DNA of 64,000 nucleotides from Auanema rhodensis (taxonomy: Eukaryota > Nematoda > Chromadorea > Rhabditida > Rhabditidae), in assembly GCA_964057225.1 (NCBI GenBank), contig OZ059900.1:10798501-10862500 (forward strand), read 5' to 3'. This document shows positions 9,791 to 19,051 of the stretch, in pieces. The first letter of the stretch is position 1, and each line of letters begins with the position of its first letter. The notes under the pieces were generated by a model. It was given only the letters and a program-made list of their open reading frames with translations. It was not told the origin of the DNA and searched no databases. The position numbers were made by a program, and so were the translations under genes.

Positions 9791-10255
9791 ATGGAACTTT
9801 TATGTAACAAATATTGTGGTACATGCAAGGAAATATTTTCTTCAACCAAGCATTTTAGTGATCACGTTTTGAAAAGACATGCAGGGATTCAACCCATATG
9901 TAACAATTATATCAGCAATGCTGACTTTATTCAAAAATATGGACATTTGGATGGTGTTCGTAGACGTTTGTGCCCTCATTGTAGTGAAACTTTTGGAACA
10001 AGATTCAATTGTGAGCGTCATATTCGGCGTATTCATAATAATAATGGAACGAATGGTGAAGATGGTGATGGAAATGATACCAGCAAACCCTTTGAAAAAG
10101 CTGAGGAGTTTGTACATTCAACCCAATCAAAAAGATGCCGCAGCAATAGTGACGGAGAACATTCACAACACGAGCCGAGCGACAAACAAAACTGCCCTAA
10201 ACTATCTTTTAAACCTTCGAAAATAAAAATGTGGTATTGTATAACTGTTGAATAA
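9791..10255 (+). CDS. C2H2 zinc-finger protein
   Basis: 154 residues from the ATG at 9791; the frame at 9761 starts with TTG. Two C2H2 fingers are visible: CGTCKEIFSSTKHFSDHVLKRH and, about 45 residues later, CPHCSETFGTRFNCERHIRRIH. An acidic Asn/Gly-rich linker and a Ser/Lys-rich tail follow. Probably nucleic-acid binding; target unknown. The stop codon lies inside an AATAAA (10251-10256), and the penton gene ends 6 bp away on the other strand. One I-to-V change in copy 2. Confidence 0.7.
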   Translation: MELLCNKYCGTCKEIFSSTKHFSDHVLKRHAGIQPICNNYISNADFIQKYGHLDGVRRRLCPHCSETFGTRFNCERHIRRIHNNNGTNGEDGDGNDTSKPFEKAEEFVHSTQSKRCRSNSDGEHSQHEPSDKQNCPKLSFKPSKIKMWYCITVE

Positions 10256-10265
10256 AACGTTTATT
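10251..10265. terminator. Overlapping bidirectional poly(A) signals
   Basis: AATAAA on the plus strand (10251-10256) overlaps the zinc-finger stop. AATAAA on the minus strand (10260-10265) overlaps the penton stop. Both are conserved in copy 2. Confidence 0.65.
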
Positions 10266-11118
10266 TCATATTTTTAACATGTAATGTAACAACAGTAGAA
10301 CCATAATTAAATTGCATAGGACGACCAAATTCATCTAAAATTTCAATACGTATGGTATCGAGTGTTTGTCTAGTGATTGGTACATAACGAATAGGATTAA
10401 ATGTTTTGGCAATCATTTTACCAAATTCAGTAGGAGGTGGTACAGGTAAACATGCAAGTAAATTAGCTTTCACATTACCAAGAATGGAATATTCTACAAT
10501 ATCACAATATATATACATTGTATTAATGTTATTTGAAAAATCAATGGGACGCCTGGCTATTATTGTATCGTTGATGTTTTTATTTTCAAAACCAAGAAAA
10601 TATGCAAAATCATCACCAAGCGTTGCATTCATTAATAGTCGCTTGCTTGTTACAAACTCTATGCGCTGCAATGTTTTGTTAAACTGAAATGTGGCGTCCG
10701 CGAGCATTTCCTCCACTAGCTTAGCCTCAGCCTGGCGATTATTATACCATTTTTTTACATCTTCATCTTTATCTATTAAACTTTTTATACGTGCTTCTTC
10801 CTCAGCTCCAAGAGGCTTTGTATTGTTGGCGATAAATGATTCTCTTCCAGCATTGATTCCGCGTATTATTTCATCACCATTTGCATAGTTGCCTTTAGGC
10901 AAGTGTAGAATAAATTTTCTATTGGAAAAACGTAGTGTATAAGATAAATCTTTTTGAACATTTAATATAGAACAAGGAAAAATGATGTCTGTCAGCCCAA
11001 TACAATATTTATTATTGCGTAGCCTTAGTGTTTCAGGTAATCTGGTAAGAAACACTGATGATGTATTACTTTTTTCAGAGTCAACTGATGATGGAAGAGT
11101 AATGTAAAAATCATCCAT
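10261..11118 (-). CDS. mCP: Polinton minor capsid (penton) protein
   Basis: 285 residues, one exon. The N-terminus MDDFYITLPSSVDSEKSNTSSVF, then TRLPETLRL and CIGLTDIIFP, is typical of the Polinton/adintovirus single-jelly-roll penton. A coiled, charged insert lies near residues 95-135 (EEEARIKSLIDKDEDVKKWY). The C-terminal half contains MYIYCDIVEYSILGNVKANLLACLPV and ends DEFGRPMQFNYGSTVVTLHV. Expected to fill the five-fold vertices of the capsid. It is divergent from the ATPase gene (79 bp between starts). Two conservative changes in copy 2. Confidence 0.82.
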   Translation of the reverse strand: MDDFYITLPSSVDSEKSNTSSVFLTRLPETLRLRNNKYCIGLTDIIFPCSILNVQKDLSYTLRFSNRKFILHLPKGNYANGDEIIRGINAGRESFIANNTKPLGAEEEARIKSLIDKDEDVKKWYNNRQAEAKLVEEMLADATFQFNKTLQRIEFVTSKRLLMNATLGDDFAYFLGFENKNINDTIIARRPIDFSNNINTMYIYCDIVEYSILGNVKANLLACLPVPPPTEFGKMIAKTFNPIRYVPITRQTLDTIRIEILDEFGRPMQFNYGSTVVTLHVKNMK

Positions 11119-11197
11119 GACAAACCACCACTTGATACGTGTACACTATTGCAAATGAAATCATTTGCATTTTAGGTACATTTACGAGTGGTTGATT

Positions 11198-11845
11198 ATG
11201 GTTTTCAGCTTCAAACTACCCAGTCAGACAACTGTAATAGGTGCTACCCAATGCGGTAAAACAACCCTCATAAAGCACATATGTGAAAATACTGAAAAGT
11301 TTTTCAACGTCCCCATTGATAGAATATTCTGGTTTAGTCAATGTGGGTCATCGTCAGGTGTACCAATAAATGATGAGCGTTTAATAATTATTCAAGGGCC
11401 TCCTGATCCTGATTTGATAAAAGAACAAAAGGGAGTAAATACTATACTAGTGCTGGATGATTTGATGAACTTTTTTTCATCGAATAAAGCAGCAAAGGAA
11501 TTACTCAACAACATTTTTACAGTATGGGCTCATCACTGGAATTTGGCAGTGTTTAATCTTGTGCAAGCGGCATTTCAACTGGACAGGACCAGTCGAATCA
11601 ATAGTACATATATAATACTGATGAAAAGTCATTCAGATATATTACAAATACGTAATTGTCTGCAGCAATTATTTGGGCCACGTTTCAAAAATGCTCTAGA
11701 GGCGTATGATGATGCAATGTCTACTCCCTATAGTCATTTACTGATTGACAATCATCCTTTAACAAGTGAGAAGCAGCGTATACTATCTGATATAACAGCG
11801 GAGAACCCTATTGTTTATGTTGCCAGAAATGTGTTTAGTGTTTAA
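11198..11845 (+). CDS. ATP: Genome-packaging ATPase (FtsK/HerA superfamily)
   Basis: 215 residues from the ATG at 11198; the frame at 11165 opens with TTG. Walker A is GATQCGKTT and Walker B is TILVLDDLM, with a VQAAFQ segment after it. It is the typical Polinton A32-like ATPase that drives DNA into the capsid. It begins a plus-strand cluster of four tightly packed ORFs ending in integrase. The protein is identical in copy 2. Confidence 0.9.
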   Translation: MVFSFKLPSQTTVIGATQCGKTTLIKHICENTEKFFNVPIDRIFWFSQCGSSSGVPINDERLIIIQGPPDPDLIKEQKGVNTILVLDDLMNFFSSNKAAKELLNNIFTVWAHHWNLAVFNLVQAAFQLDRTSRINSTYIILMKSHSDILQIRNCLQQLFGPRFKNALEAYDDAMSTPYSHLLIDNHPLTSEKQRILSDITAENPIVYVARNVFSV

Positions 11846-11857
11846 AGTGCTTGTTCA

Positions 11858-12166
11858 ATGAGTGGTCGTATTTTGTCAAATTTCAACTTTTTGTCTTCTT
11901 GCGCCAAAACTCCTTGTTCTGTTTCCTCATTTTCTTTTGCACAAATTGAAATTATTGTTGAAATTGTATTTAATATTGTGAAAAATAATAATTTTCTTTT
12001 AACTAACAAGGAATATAAAACCCTCTTGCCCATATCTTCATTATTACGTCAAATAGCTTTGATACGCACACCGGAAAAGGCTAAATCATTATTGGCAACG
12101 CTTTCACACAAACAATTGAAAACAATAGTTACATGTGGTATTGCCTATTTTGGTTTTAAATCATGA
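11858..12166 (+). CDS. Conserved small Polinton protein (~100 aa)
   Basis: 102 residues. After a Ser/Cys-rich start, the helical part reads IEIIVEIVFNIVKNN, then LTNKEYKTLLPISSLLRQIA and TPEKAKSLLATL. This fits a short uncharacterised protein often encoded beside the ATPase in Polintons and adintoviruses. The stop overlaps the next start (ATGA at 12163-12166). Identical in copy 2. Biochemical role unknown. Confidence 0.6.
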   Translation: MSGRILSNFNFLSSCAKTPCSVSSFSFAQIEIIVEIVFNIVKNNNFLLTNKEYKTLLPISSLLRQIALIRTPEKAKSLLATLSHKQLKTIVTCGIAYFGFKS

Positions 12167-12879
12167 AGCTCAACCATAAATATCGACTAATTCCTGTCGA
12201 CGAGGAAACAATTAATATAGACAAGTTTGATGCAGAGCTCAAGCTTTTACGAGAAAATAGAGCTATACCCGACTATAAAAAGGTTGAACTATACGAAGAT
12301 TTGATTGCTCGTCTCAAAAACTATAGAGAAAGTATAGATGCGCCCATATCAGTACAAGTGGAAAATGCTGATCCACCTCTATTGCCAGAATACAAGTTGC
12401 CAAGAAAGTATAACAATTTGTGGGAGAAATTTCCAGAGGTGCGCACAAACAAGAATAACCAACTTGTGATTAATAAAGAGGCTGTACCAAACACGAATAT
12501 TACAAAAATTTTAGATTTTGTATTGGATAAAACAAAAACGGAGCCCAATGGATTTTCAGTCTTGTCAAAGTTTTTAGCCAGTAAAGGCGTACCAAGTTCT
12601 AACAAGAAACAAACTAGAAGAGAGTCGGCTGACAATGATTCAGTTGACGTTGTAACTAGAGCTGAACCGGCTGTTACAGACTTGGACTCTACTATATTAC
12701 CTAGAACGCCTCGTCATCGTAAAGCTGTTATTCGATATTCACCATCACCGGTTCGTACACTGAAAAGTAAAAGGTCAAAGACTTTTGATACTGCCGCCGA
12801 ATCATATTACACACCACGGGAAGGAGACTCACAGAATGGCCAAGGTCGTAAAAGGTTCTACATTAGATTATGGAAATGA
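12163..12879 (+). CDS. Conserved Polinton protein of unknown function (~240 aa)
   Basis: 238 residues. The first half is acidic/helical (DEETINIDKFDAELKLL, then IPDYKKVELYEDLIARLKN). A middle block, TKILDFVLDKTKTEPNGFSVLSKFLASKGVP, resembles a conserved block of a Polinton ORF that usually precedes integrase. The C-terminus is basic and Ser/Pro-rich. It overlaps the previous ORF by ATGA and the integrase start by 44 bp. Copy 2 has four substitutions, more than its neighbours. No enzymatic motif seen. Confidence 0.65.
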   Translation: MKLNHKYRLIPVDEETINIDKFDAELKLLRENRAIPDYKKVELYEDLIARLKNYRESIDAPISVQVENADPPLLPEYKLPRKYNNLWEKFPEVRTNKNNQLVINKEAVPNTNITKILDFVLDKTKTEPNGFSVLSKFLASKGVPSSNKKQTRRESADNDSVDVVTRAEPAVTDLDSTILPRTPRHRKAVIRYSPSPVRTLKSKRSKTFDTAAESYYTPREGDSQNGQGRKRFYIRLWK

Positions 12880-13903
12880 TATTTTGGCGAGCATTTATTA
12901 CGATATAAAACATCCAGCTTCATATACATCAACCAAGAATTTATTATCGCAAGCACGAAAACATGGCATTTCAAAGGTACAAGTTGATGATTTTTTGCAA
13001 GATTCTGAAACTTTTACACGGCATAAACCAACCAGAATGCGTATGCAGACTAGAAAGACTAGAGGATGTGGTCGATTTCTAACAGTGCAAGCAGATTTGG
13101 TTGATATGCAAAAATATAAAAAATTAAACGACGGCTATGCTTACATGTTGACCATGATTGATGTTTATACACGCATGTTATATGTTAGGCCTTTGAAAAC
13201 TAAAGGTGGTATAGAGGTTGCTAGTGCATTTGAAAATTTATTCAAGAATTTTATACCAATTCAGTTGATTACTGATAATGGCACAGAGTTTTATAATAGT
13301 CATTGTGAAAAACTATTCAAAAAGTTTGCCATACTGCACGGATCTACAAGTTCACCACAAAAGGCTGCAATGGTGGAGCGAGCAAATAGAACTTTAAAAA
13401 CACGCATGATGAAATATCTCTATTACAAGAATAATCATCGATGGATTGATATCCTAGATGATTTGGTTGAAGGAATAAACAAATCTTATAATCGGTCAAT
13501 TAAAATGCGGCCCATTGATGTTAAAGCAAATATATTCATTGAAGAATATGCATCAGCTGTTAAAAGCCGGTTTAAAATTGGTGATACTGTTCGCATAAGC
13601 AAAAATAGGCGTACTTTTGAAAAAAGCTACGAGTCTGGATATACAATGGAGCTGTTCACAATTGATGAGGTTGTAACCGGAAACCCAACCGTGTATAAAC
13701 TTGTAGATTATAATGGTGAACGTATAAAGGGAATATTCTACGAACCTGAACTTGTCTTGGCTACTAATAAAAGCAACAAGTACTATATAGAAAAAGTTTT
13801 AAAAGAGCGTACTCGAAGCGGTAAACGTCAAGTATTTGTAAAATGGAGTGGATATCCCGACAACTTTAACGAATGGATAGATGCAGAAAATTTAAATGTA
13901 TAA
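12836..13903 (+). CDS. INT: Polinton integrase (DDE) with C-terminal chromodomain
   Basis: 355 residues from the ATG at 12836; an earlier ATG-less extension to 12785 overlaps the upstream ORF. The DDE catalytic residues are in VQADLVDM, LITDNGTEF and AAMVERANRTLK. A C-terminal chromodomain follows (YYIEKVLKERTRSGKRQVFVKWSGYPDNFNEW), typical of Polinton integrases and usually linked to chromatin targeting. It processes and inserts the inverted-repeat ends, making the 6-bp duplications. Three substitutions in copy 2. Confidence 0.95.
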   Translation: MAKVVKGSTLDYGNDILASIYYDIKHPASYTSTKNLLSQARKHGISKVQVDDFLQDSETFTRHKPTRMRMQTRKTRGCGRFLTVQADLVDMQKYKKLNDGYAYMLTMIDVYTRMLYVRPLKTKGGIEVASAFENLFKNFIPIQLITDNGTEFYNSHCEKLFKKFAILHGSTSSPQKAAMVERANRTLKTRMMKYLYYKNNHRWIDILDDLVEGINKSYNRSIKMRPIDVKANIFIEEYASAVKSRFKIGDTVRISKNRRTFEKSYESGYTMELFTIDEVVTGNPTVYKLVDYNGERIKGIFYEPELVLATNKSNKYYIEKVLKERTRSGKRQVFVKWSGYPDNFNEWIDAENLNV

Positions 13904-14198
13904 TTTTTCAATGTTATAAACAATTGTAATTATAATAAATGATTTATTTGATATATCGCATAATGTAACAATAAAAAACCAGCAAAATACAAACAACAAT
14001 TCAACCTGGAAAAAAAAAATGTAGACTATTCAAATTTTCAAATTCTTACCAGTTGGTTGATCATTCGTCCTCAATTGATGAGCCATTGATGGATAATCGC
14101 AAGAGCTGGAAAAAAAAAATGTTACGGCTGAGAATATAAAAATGCCACATAACAAAACAAGAATAAAACGCCAATTGTACTATTTGTGCTTGTTGTAG
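13904..14198. other. Convergent 3' region between integrase and the spliced Cys-rich gene
   Basis: AT-rich. AATAAA motifs on both strands near 13930-13945 could end both transcripts. On the minus strand, two T-rich 3' splice-like sites (tttttttttccag) flank a short exon-like piece (about 14045-14105), suggesting alternative last exons or 3'-UTR introns of the minus-strand gene. No other coding region is supported. Confidence 0.4.
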
Positions 14199-14783
14199 TC
14201 AAAATGAAGGATCAAAGCGGATAAACATGTTCAGGTTGAGTGCTTCTGGACTTAGTTTAAAGTAGAATACATTCTGCTTATAACCAAAAGTCTTTATAGT
14301 AGCCTCATCTGCATATATAACAATATAGCCCATATTGTTCAACAATTGCTTGCACGTCATGGTGTTATAAGAGCGCATCTAAAAAATGATAAAATTGAAA
14401 ATAAATAAATATGCAAGCTTACATTAATAGAGAACTTTTCGGGCTTATAGTGACGAAATTCCTTCAAAAGACCCAACGCATCATTCCTTCCTCTACACTT
14501 TATACAGAGGCTGAAACAGTGATACTCGTCTATAACCTGCAATGATTCCCTACAAGTTTTGCAGAGACAAATTGGTCTCATTAATACACTCCTTGGTGGA
14601 GTGCTCTCTCTCAGAATCTCCATCTGCTTTATTGGTGAATCTAAATTAAAGATTTAAAAAATACAAGTTAAGGTTCATACCAAAACTTGTAAAATTTGGT
14701 GCTGGTGTGGGTGGTCGTGGTACTTCAGGTTCAGGCGATTTGCGCACCACATTTGTCACATCAGCAAGTACAGCACGCTTCAT
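14199..14783 (-). CDS. Spliced Cys-rich accessory protein (3 exons)
   Basis: Minus-strand exons 14681-14783, 14423-14640 and 14199-14378 are separated by 40- and 44-nt introns with gtatga..tttag and gtaagc..tttag borders. Total 501 nt, 166 residues. Residues ~56-90 hold a metal-binding-like cluster: CLCKTC, then about a dozen residues on CFSLCIKC. The remainder has no recognised domain; the N-terminus is Pro-rich. A minus-strand TATAAAAG at 14936-14943 sits ~30 nt before the probable start site, and the ATG at 14783 is then the first ATG of the message. Copy 2 preserves the same exons with one I-to-V change. Role unknown; at this position Polintons often carry lineage-specific cargo. Confidence 0.65.
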
Positions 14784-15415
14784 TTCCGCTAAAGATCCAA
14801 CTTTCTAAAATATAAGGCAAACTTGCAGAGAGGAGCAGTCTATGGCGATTGGCAAAGAGTGGCAGGAGATGGTGAAACGTCGGATCCTCGGATAGTTGGC
14901 AGAGCTGAAATGTAAATGTAGCAAAATTGCCAACCTTTTATACAAAGATTTTTGTAAAGTACAACCCATTGTGTTACAATCAAGTTTGCTGATGAAATTC
15001 TCTTATTAATTAGATTTTACAGCATATTTATGCAGATATACTCATCTTATCGACAGTTGCCAGCAGTTGGCGCACTCTGAACCTGTAAACAATCTGCATA
15101 TTAATTAGTTTTTACATCTCTTTAAACATTATTGTTTACCGTTTGTGCCATAAACAACAGCCATCTCTGTAAAACATTTAGGCTTTTTAAACTTTGCTTA
15201 ATAGCTCATATATTATTCATAGTATACTTTTACACCCATATTGTACCACAAAACATATGACTGCCAACGTTTTATATGTAAAAATATTTCATTCTTGAAT
15301 ATTTAAAAATGATTATATTACGAAACTAAAACTTTTGAAATGTTAAAATGATTATACTATATTTAAACCCCCAACAGTGCAGTTATTACTGTTTATTAAC
15401 CATCGATATGCGTGG
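14784..15415 (-). promoter_or_regulatory. Upstream region of the Cys-rich gene with TATA box
   Basis: A minus-strand TATAAAAG (14936-14943) lies ~155 nt before the ATG. Further up, a minus-strand ATG micro-frame of about 19 residues spans a 3' splice-like site near 15070-15170. It is conserved in copy 2, but too short to call. No other gene seen. Confidence 0.45.
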
Positions 15416-16378
15416 CGTTGAGGTCAGCGCAACTGTTTGTTAATCTTATTGTATTTACCTTCAATGTGTGCTCTATAGAGTTATTGTATTGTTATATTAG
15501 TAAAATAAAGTTTAAAACTAATCTTTTATTATAATTTGAAACCTTTACTTGTTAGAATAAATATAATTAATAACAATTCGCAATTTCAAAAATTAATAAT
15601 TTAATGTCGTTCTTATCGAATTAACCTTCGATATGTGTTCCATTAAATTTTGGTATTTCATATCGTTCTTATCGAATTAACCTTCGATATGTGTTCCATT
15701 AAATTTTGGTATTTCATATCGTTCTTATCGAATTAACTTTCGATATGTGTTCCATTGAATTACCCATAACAAGTACGGTGAACAAAATTATCTACATGCA
15801 AAATTTTATTGATCTTTAAAATAAAAACAATACAAACACAATACAATAAAAAATAAACAAATCAAGTAAACAAACATTATTAATAAATATAATAAAGAAA
15901 TAAATAAAATTTAAAAACATATTTATATATTTAAAATTTAAATATAATTTATATATAAAATTTAAAGTTTAAATATAATTTATATATATAAAATTTAAAT
16001 ATAATTTAAATAATTAAAGTTTAAATAAAATTTATATATATATAAAATTTAAATATAATTTAAATATTTAAAATTAAGATTTTTATTTTTACTTAATATA
16101 TTTAAAAATAATTGAAAATATATACATACATTTGAAAAAGCATATTTAAATTTGATTTAAAAAAAAAATCATGCTTTAAATCATGATTTTTAAATTTAAA
16201 AAAGGAAAATCCATGAACCATGATCCCAAAATATGATTTTAACAGCTGACGCTCAAAAATATGTTTTTGACAGCTGACGCGCCCCCAAAAGTATGTTTTT
16301 AGCAGCTGACGCCCCCAAAAGTATGTTTTTGACAGCTGTTTGGGGGCGTGGTTAGTAAATTTTGCACGGCTCTCTACT
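15416..16378 (-). repeat. Polinton 1 right terminal inverted repeat
   Basis: Inverted copy of 686-1686. It carries three 55-bp iterons (about 15603-15760), an AT-rich stretch, and the CAGCTG-headed units at 16240-16340, ending ...CTCTCTACT. Confidence 0.9.
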
Positions 16379-16384
16379 GATATT
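16379..16384. repeat. Target-site duplication of Polinton 1, right copy (gatatt)
   Basis: Matches 680-685. Confidence 0.95.
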
Positions 16385-18736
16385 GTATTAGACAATATAC
16401 TTTTCGATCATCCTATAGAACATACAGATCAAACAATACATGAGAATAAAGACATAAATGATGTTAGCCATAATTACGATATTGCATATGAATCAGATAA
16501 CTCTCAACATGATAATACATACACTCCAGAAACAGAGAATAATGAGGATGCAACAAATGATCGACCTCAAAATAAGACAAAACAATCATCAGTAAAAACA
16601 GCAAAATATACAGAACAAGATGATGTCACTGAGAAGGAAATTATAAAAGCCTTCCCACTAAAAATGTCCTATGCTACACACCAAAGAAAAAATAAAATAA
16701 ACCCAAAAGTAGCAGCTGACATAATGAAAGCGCTTTCCTTACCGATTATAATAACTTCGACATATGCCGAAGAAATCAATAGTTGCAAGGACTCTAACAT
16801 GTTCACCACAAAACTTATAGCGAATCCTCATTGCTCCCCAGAAATGGCAACATGGACAGTGATAATAACCATTATGGCCGTTACCCTCATAGTCTCTTGT
16901 CTATGCCGCATGGGTTACAGCCAATATAGATATAAGACATGGTCCAGAAACACTCAAATTATGCTCAACACCATGAAATCAAAACACAAAACAATCTCCG
17001 TACAAGAAGATCATGAAACTGATCAAAAAATAACAGAAAATCACAATGATACGTTGCAATTAAAACAAACGAACACACAAGACGTTAATATTGTGGATCA
17101 TGAAACCTCTCAAAAGCATATTTACCCTATTTTAAACCATACAAGAAGGCCACCAAAATTCTCTCTTTTTACTAGAGGGTCGCAATCATCTTTACCATCG
17201 TTACTGGCAATCATCTTGGCTTTCTGTATTGGAAGCTACAGCTCTTGCTCCGATGTCCATGTTCAACATTTCGTTAACATAAGATGCGATGAAAACCTAG
17301 TCTGTTATCACGAATACAGTCAAGATATAATATTCTCTCCCGGAACAAAACAGTTGTGTATCAACATAATACACTCTAATCATGAAATCGGTCAATTCAA
17401 AATAACGAAATTATATACTGAACATGTCTGCCGAAAGAATATTAGATACTTCACTAGACAGACAACAGTTAACATACTGAGTATATTACGATGCCGTCAC
17501 CGAGGCTCCTGTAACGGAACATGTGAAACTAACTCGCTTCATAATAAAATCAAAGAACTACAACCATACACCTTTCCTTCACAATCCGGTTGTTTTACAT
17601 CGTCGGCGAGATTTTACACATGTCCTATGATTTGGACAGATCCATGTCTTTTCTACAAAATAGAGCATATACCCATCACAGAAGAAGTATACGAAGTCTA
17701 TACTTGTAATAGTTGGTTCACCCAAACTGTATTCAATATAGAAACAACACTACTCCAGCAGAAAAACAATTACAATATCACTCTACAACCTTACACAAAA
17801 AATCGTGAACAACTTTTCAATATAACAACGTTATCACAATCACAACCTCCTCCAGAAATGTACACAAAATTATTTTTTTCCTCGAAAGAAAACACGTACA
17901 TTACGGATATACATACAAAGGGAATAGTTCAATGTGCAACAGAGGAAGCCGCATTAAAACATTTCAACAATTGTACAGTATCTTCATTTTGCCCATGCAC
18001 ATTTAACAGATTTGATGAAATAAAATGTAGGTGTGATACCCCTACTTTTGAAAAAATGTCCAATACATCAGACATGAGATCTCCTAACCAAAACTTCAAA
18101 ACTAAAGATAACACGTTATCATTCTCTACAAATTTAGACGAAAGTTTTGTTACGGTCGATTCATCTCTATTCTTAAACTCAGTCATTTTTTCCAACAATC
18201 TGCCTTGTGCACCTGCCCTCACAAAACTATCAGGTTGCTACTCCTGCGGGCAGGGTGCGTTCGCAGAGTTCCAATGCCTTACGGCAGAAGAAACATGGAT
18301 TTCTATCGAATGTCAAAGAGAAGTATTCATGATAAAATGTTCTCCAAAAGTAGCAATCACGGAAGTAACAATCAAAAGAGAAAATTCTCAAATTGATGAA
18401 TTCTGCTATACCACATGCGACAATAAAAAAATTGAGATCATTATTAAGGGAACATTACACCACATAGCAAGCATAGATGAAATAAACGAAAGTGACTCAA
18501 AAGAGGGTACAGAATCCAAATCCATTGACTTTGCTCCAATCCTCAAACTAATCCTATCAAAGTTGGGAATCATACTGATAGGCATTGTCATTACCGCTAC
18601 TATAGGATATGTAGCATGCACGCCAATGATATACTTTGTATTGATAAATACAGTATTAGCCATACAATGGATGGCCAAAAGGATGATTACAATATACAGA
18701 AATTTCACAGCCTCACTTCGAGATCAGAGATTTTAA
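16385..18736 (+). CDS. env: BEL/Pao env, phlebovirus G2-like (class II) glycoprotein
   Basis: The frame is open from the Polinton junction to the stop at 18736. The first in-frame ATG in this piece is near 16663, and the frame is also open leftward beyond the insertion to the pol stop at 584-586. There is a hydrophobic segment at 16843-16905 (MATWTVIITIMAVTLIVSC) and a second at 17191-17250 (LLAIILAFCIGSYSS) that could be a signal peptide. The following ectodomain is Cys-rich (CRHRGSCNGTC; CYSCGQGAFAEFQC), and a C-terminal membrane anchor lies at about 18541-18665. The Cys pattern resembles the phlebovirus Gc/G2 proteins known in some BEL/Pao elements. Expected role is membrane fusion of particles. 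Polinton 1 separates it from pol, so this copy cannot now be read with pol. Fold assignment is by pattern only. Confidence 0.7.
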   Translation, partial: VLDNILFDHPIEHTDQTIHENKDINDVSHNYDIAYESDNSQHDNTYTPETENNEDATNDRPQNKTKQSSVKTAKYTEQDDVTEKEIIKAFPLKMSYATHQRKNKINPKVAADIMKALSLPIIITSTYAEEINSCKDSNMFTTKLIANPHCSPEMATWTVIITIMAVTLIVSCLCRMGYSQYRYKTWSRNTQIMLNTMKSKHKTISVQEDHETDQKITENHNDTLQLKQTNTQDVNIVDHETSQKHIYPILNHTRRPPKFSLFTRGSQSSLPSLLAIILAFCIGSYSSCSDVHVQHFVNIRCDENLVCYHEYSQDIIFSPGTKQLCINIIHSNHEIGQFKITKLYTEHVCRKNIRYFTRQTTVNILSILRCRHRGSCNGTCETNSLHNKIKELQPYTFPSQSGCFTSSARFYTCPMIWTDPCLFYKIEHIPITEEVYEVYTCNSWFTQTVFNIETTLLQQKNNYNITLQPYTKNREQLFNITTLSQSQPPPEMYTKLFFSSKENTYITDIHTKGIVQCATEEAALKHFNNCTVSSFCPCTFNRFDEIKCRCDTPTFEKMSNTSDMRSPNQNFKTKDNTLSFSTNLDESFVTVDSSLFLNSVIFSNNLPCAPALTKLSGCYSCGQGAFAEFQCLTAEETWISIECQREVFMIKCSPKVAITEVTIKRENSQIDEFCYTTCDNKKIEIIIKGTLHHIASIDEINESDSKEGTESKSIDFAPILKLILSKLGIILIGIVITATIGYVACTPMIYFVLINTVLAIQWMAKRMITIYRNFTASLRDQRF

Positions 18737-18807
18737 TAAAGAAGATATAAAAGGTAGAATAAACAAAAGCAAAGTATAAACTAAAATTCACATAAATAAA
18801 ATAAACC

Positions 18808-18826
18808 AAGGAGAGAAGAGAAGGGA
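18808..18826 (+). other. Polypurine tract candidate of the BEL element
   Basis: A 19-base all-purine run (aaggagagaagagaaggga) downstream of env. Position and content fit the plus-strand primer just before a 3' LTR. Confidence 0.6.
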
Positions 18827-18970
18827 TTAATTTCTGAAATAATAAAGTAACACGAATCTGCTAGTTTAACTTAAGATATCTAATCTGTAGTATTGAATTA
18901 CATAATAACTCGTTAACAGACGTTTAATGGATAATATCAAAAACAGAAGGATATCATATTAATCTCTGAA

Positions 18971-19047
18971 TGACGTAATAGACACATATCATAGACCAGA
19001 CGTCAACCAGTATATAAGGTGGCAAAACAAGTTTGCCTCAACTCAGT
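18971..19047 (+). promoter_or_regulatory. LTR core promoter: CRE-like sites, TATA and initiator
   Basis: TGACGTAA (18971) and GACGTCAA (about 19000) are CREB/ATF-like. They are followed by TATATAAGG (19011-19019) and an initiator-like TCAGT (19043-19047) about 33 nt downstream. The next ATG (19052) is within ~10 nt of the likely start. Functional use is inferred. Confidence 0.6.
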
Positions 19048-19051
19048 AGTA

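Larger units (their letters stand above)
686..16378 (+). mobile_element. Polinton/Maverick element, copy 1
   Basis: A complete 15,693-bp self-synthesising DNA transposon. It has ~1-kb terminal inverted repeats starting AG and ending CT, 6-bp target duplications, and protein-primed DNA polymerase B, chromodomain integrase, packaging ATPase, adenain-like protease, major capsid and penton genes. No reading frame appears broken, so it could be autonomous, or virion-forming as proposed for this family. Gene order on the plus strand: polB; MCP and core protein (minus); protease, membrane protein and zinc finger (plus); penton (minus); ATPase, two small ORFs and integrase (plus); a spliced Cys-rich gene (minus). 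It sits between pol and env of a BEL/Pao element. Confidence 0.97.

Noticed and set aside
11842..12033. 63-residue minus-strand frame opposite the small conserved ORF (and 49978-50169)
   Set aside because: The plus-strand frame matches a recurrent Polinton protein and overlaps its neighbour by ATGA. The minus frame has no such support.
16340..16384. Env or gag starting in the Polinton terminal repeat (ATG-like starts at 16340 and 54372)
   Set aside because: These starts lie in the Polinton inverted repeat and are by-products of the insertion, not original start sites.
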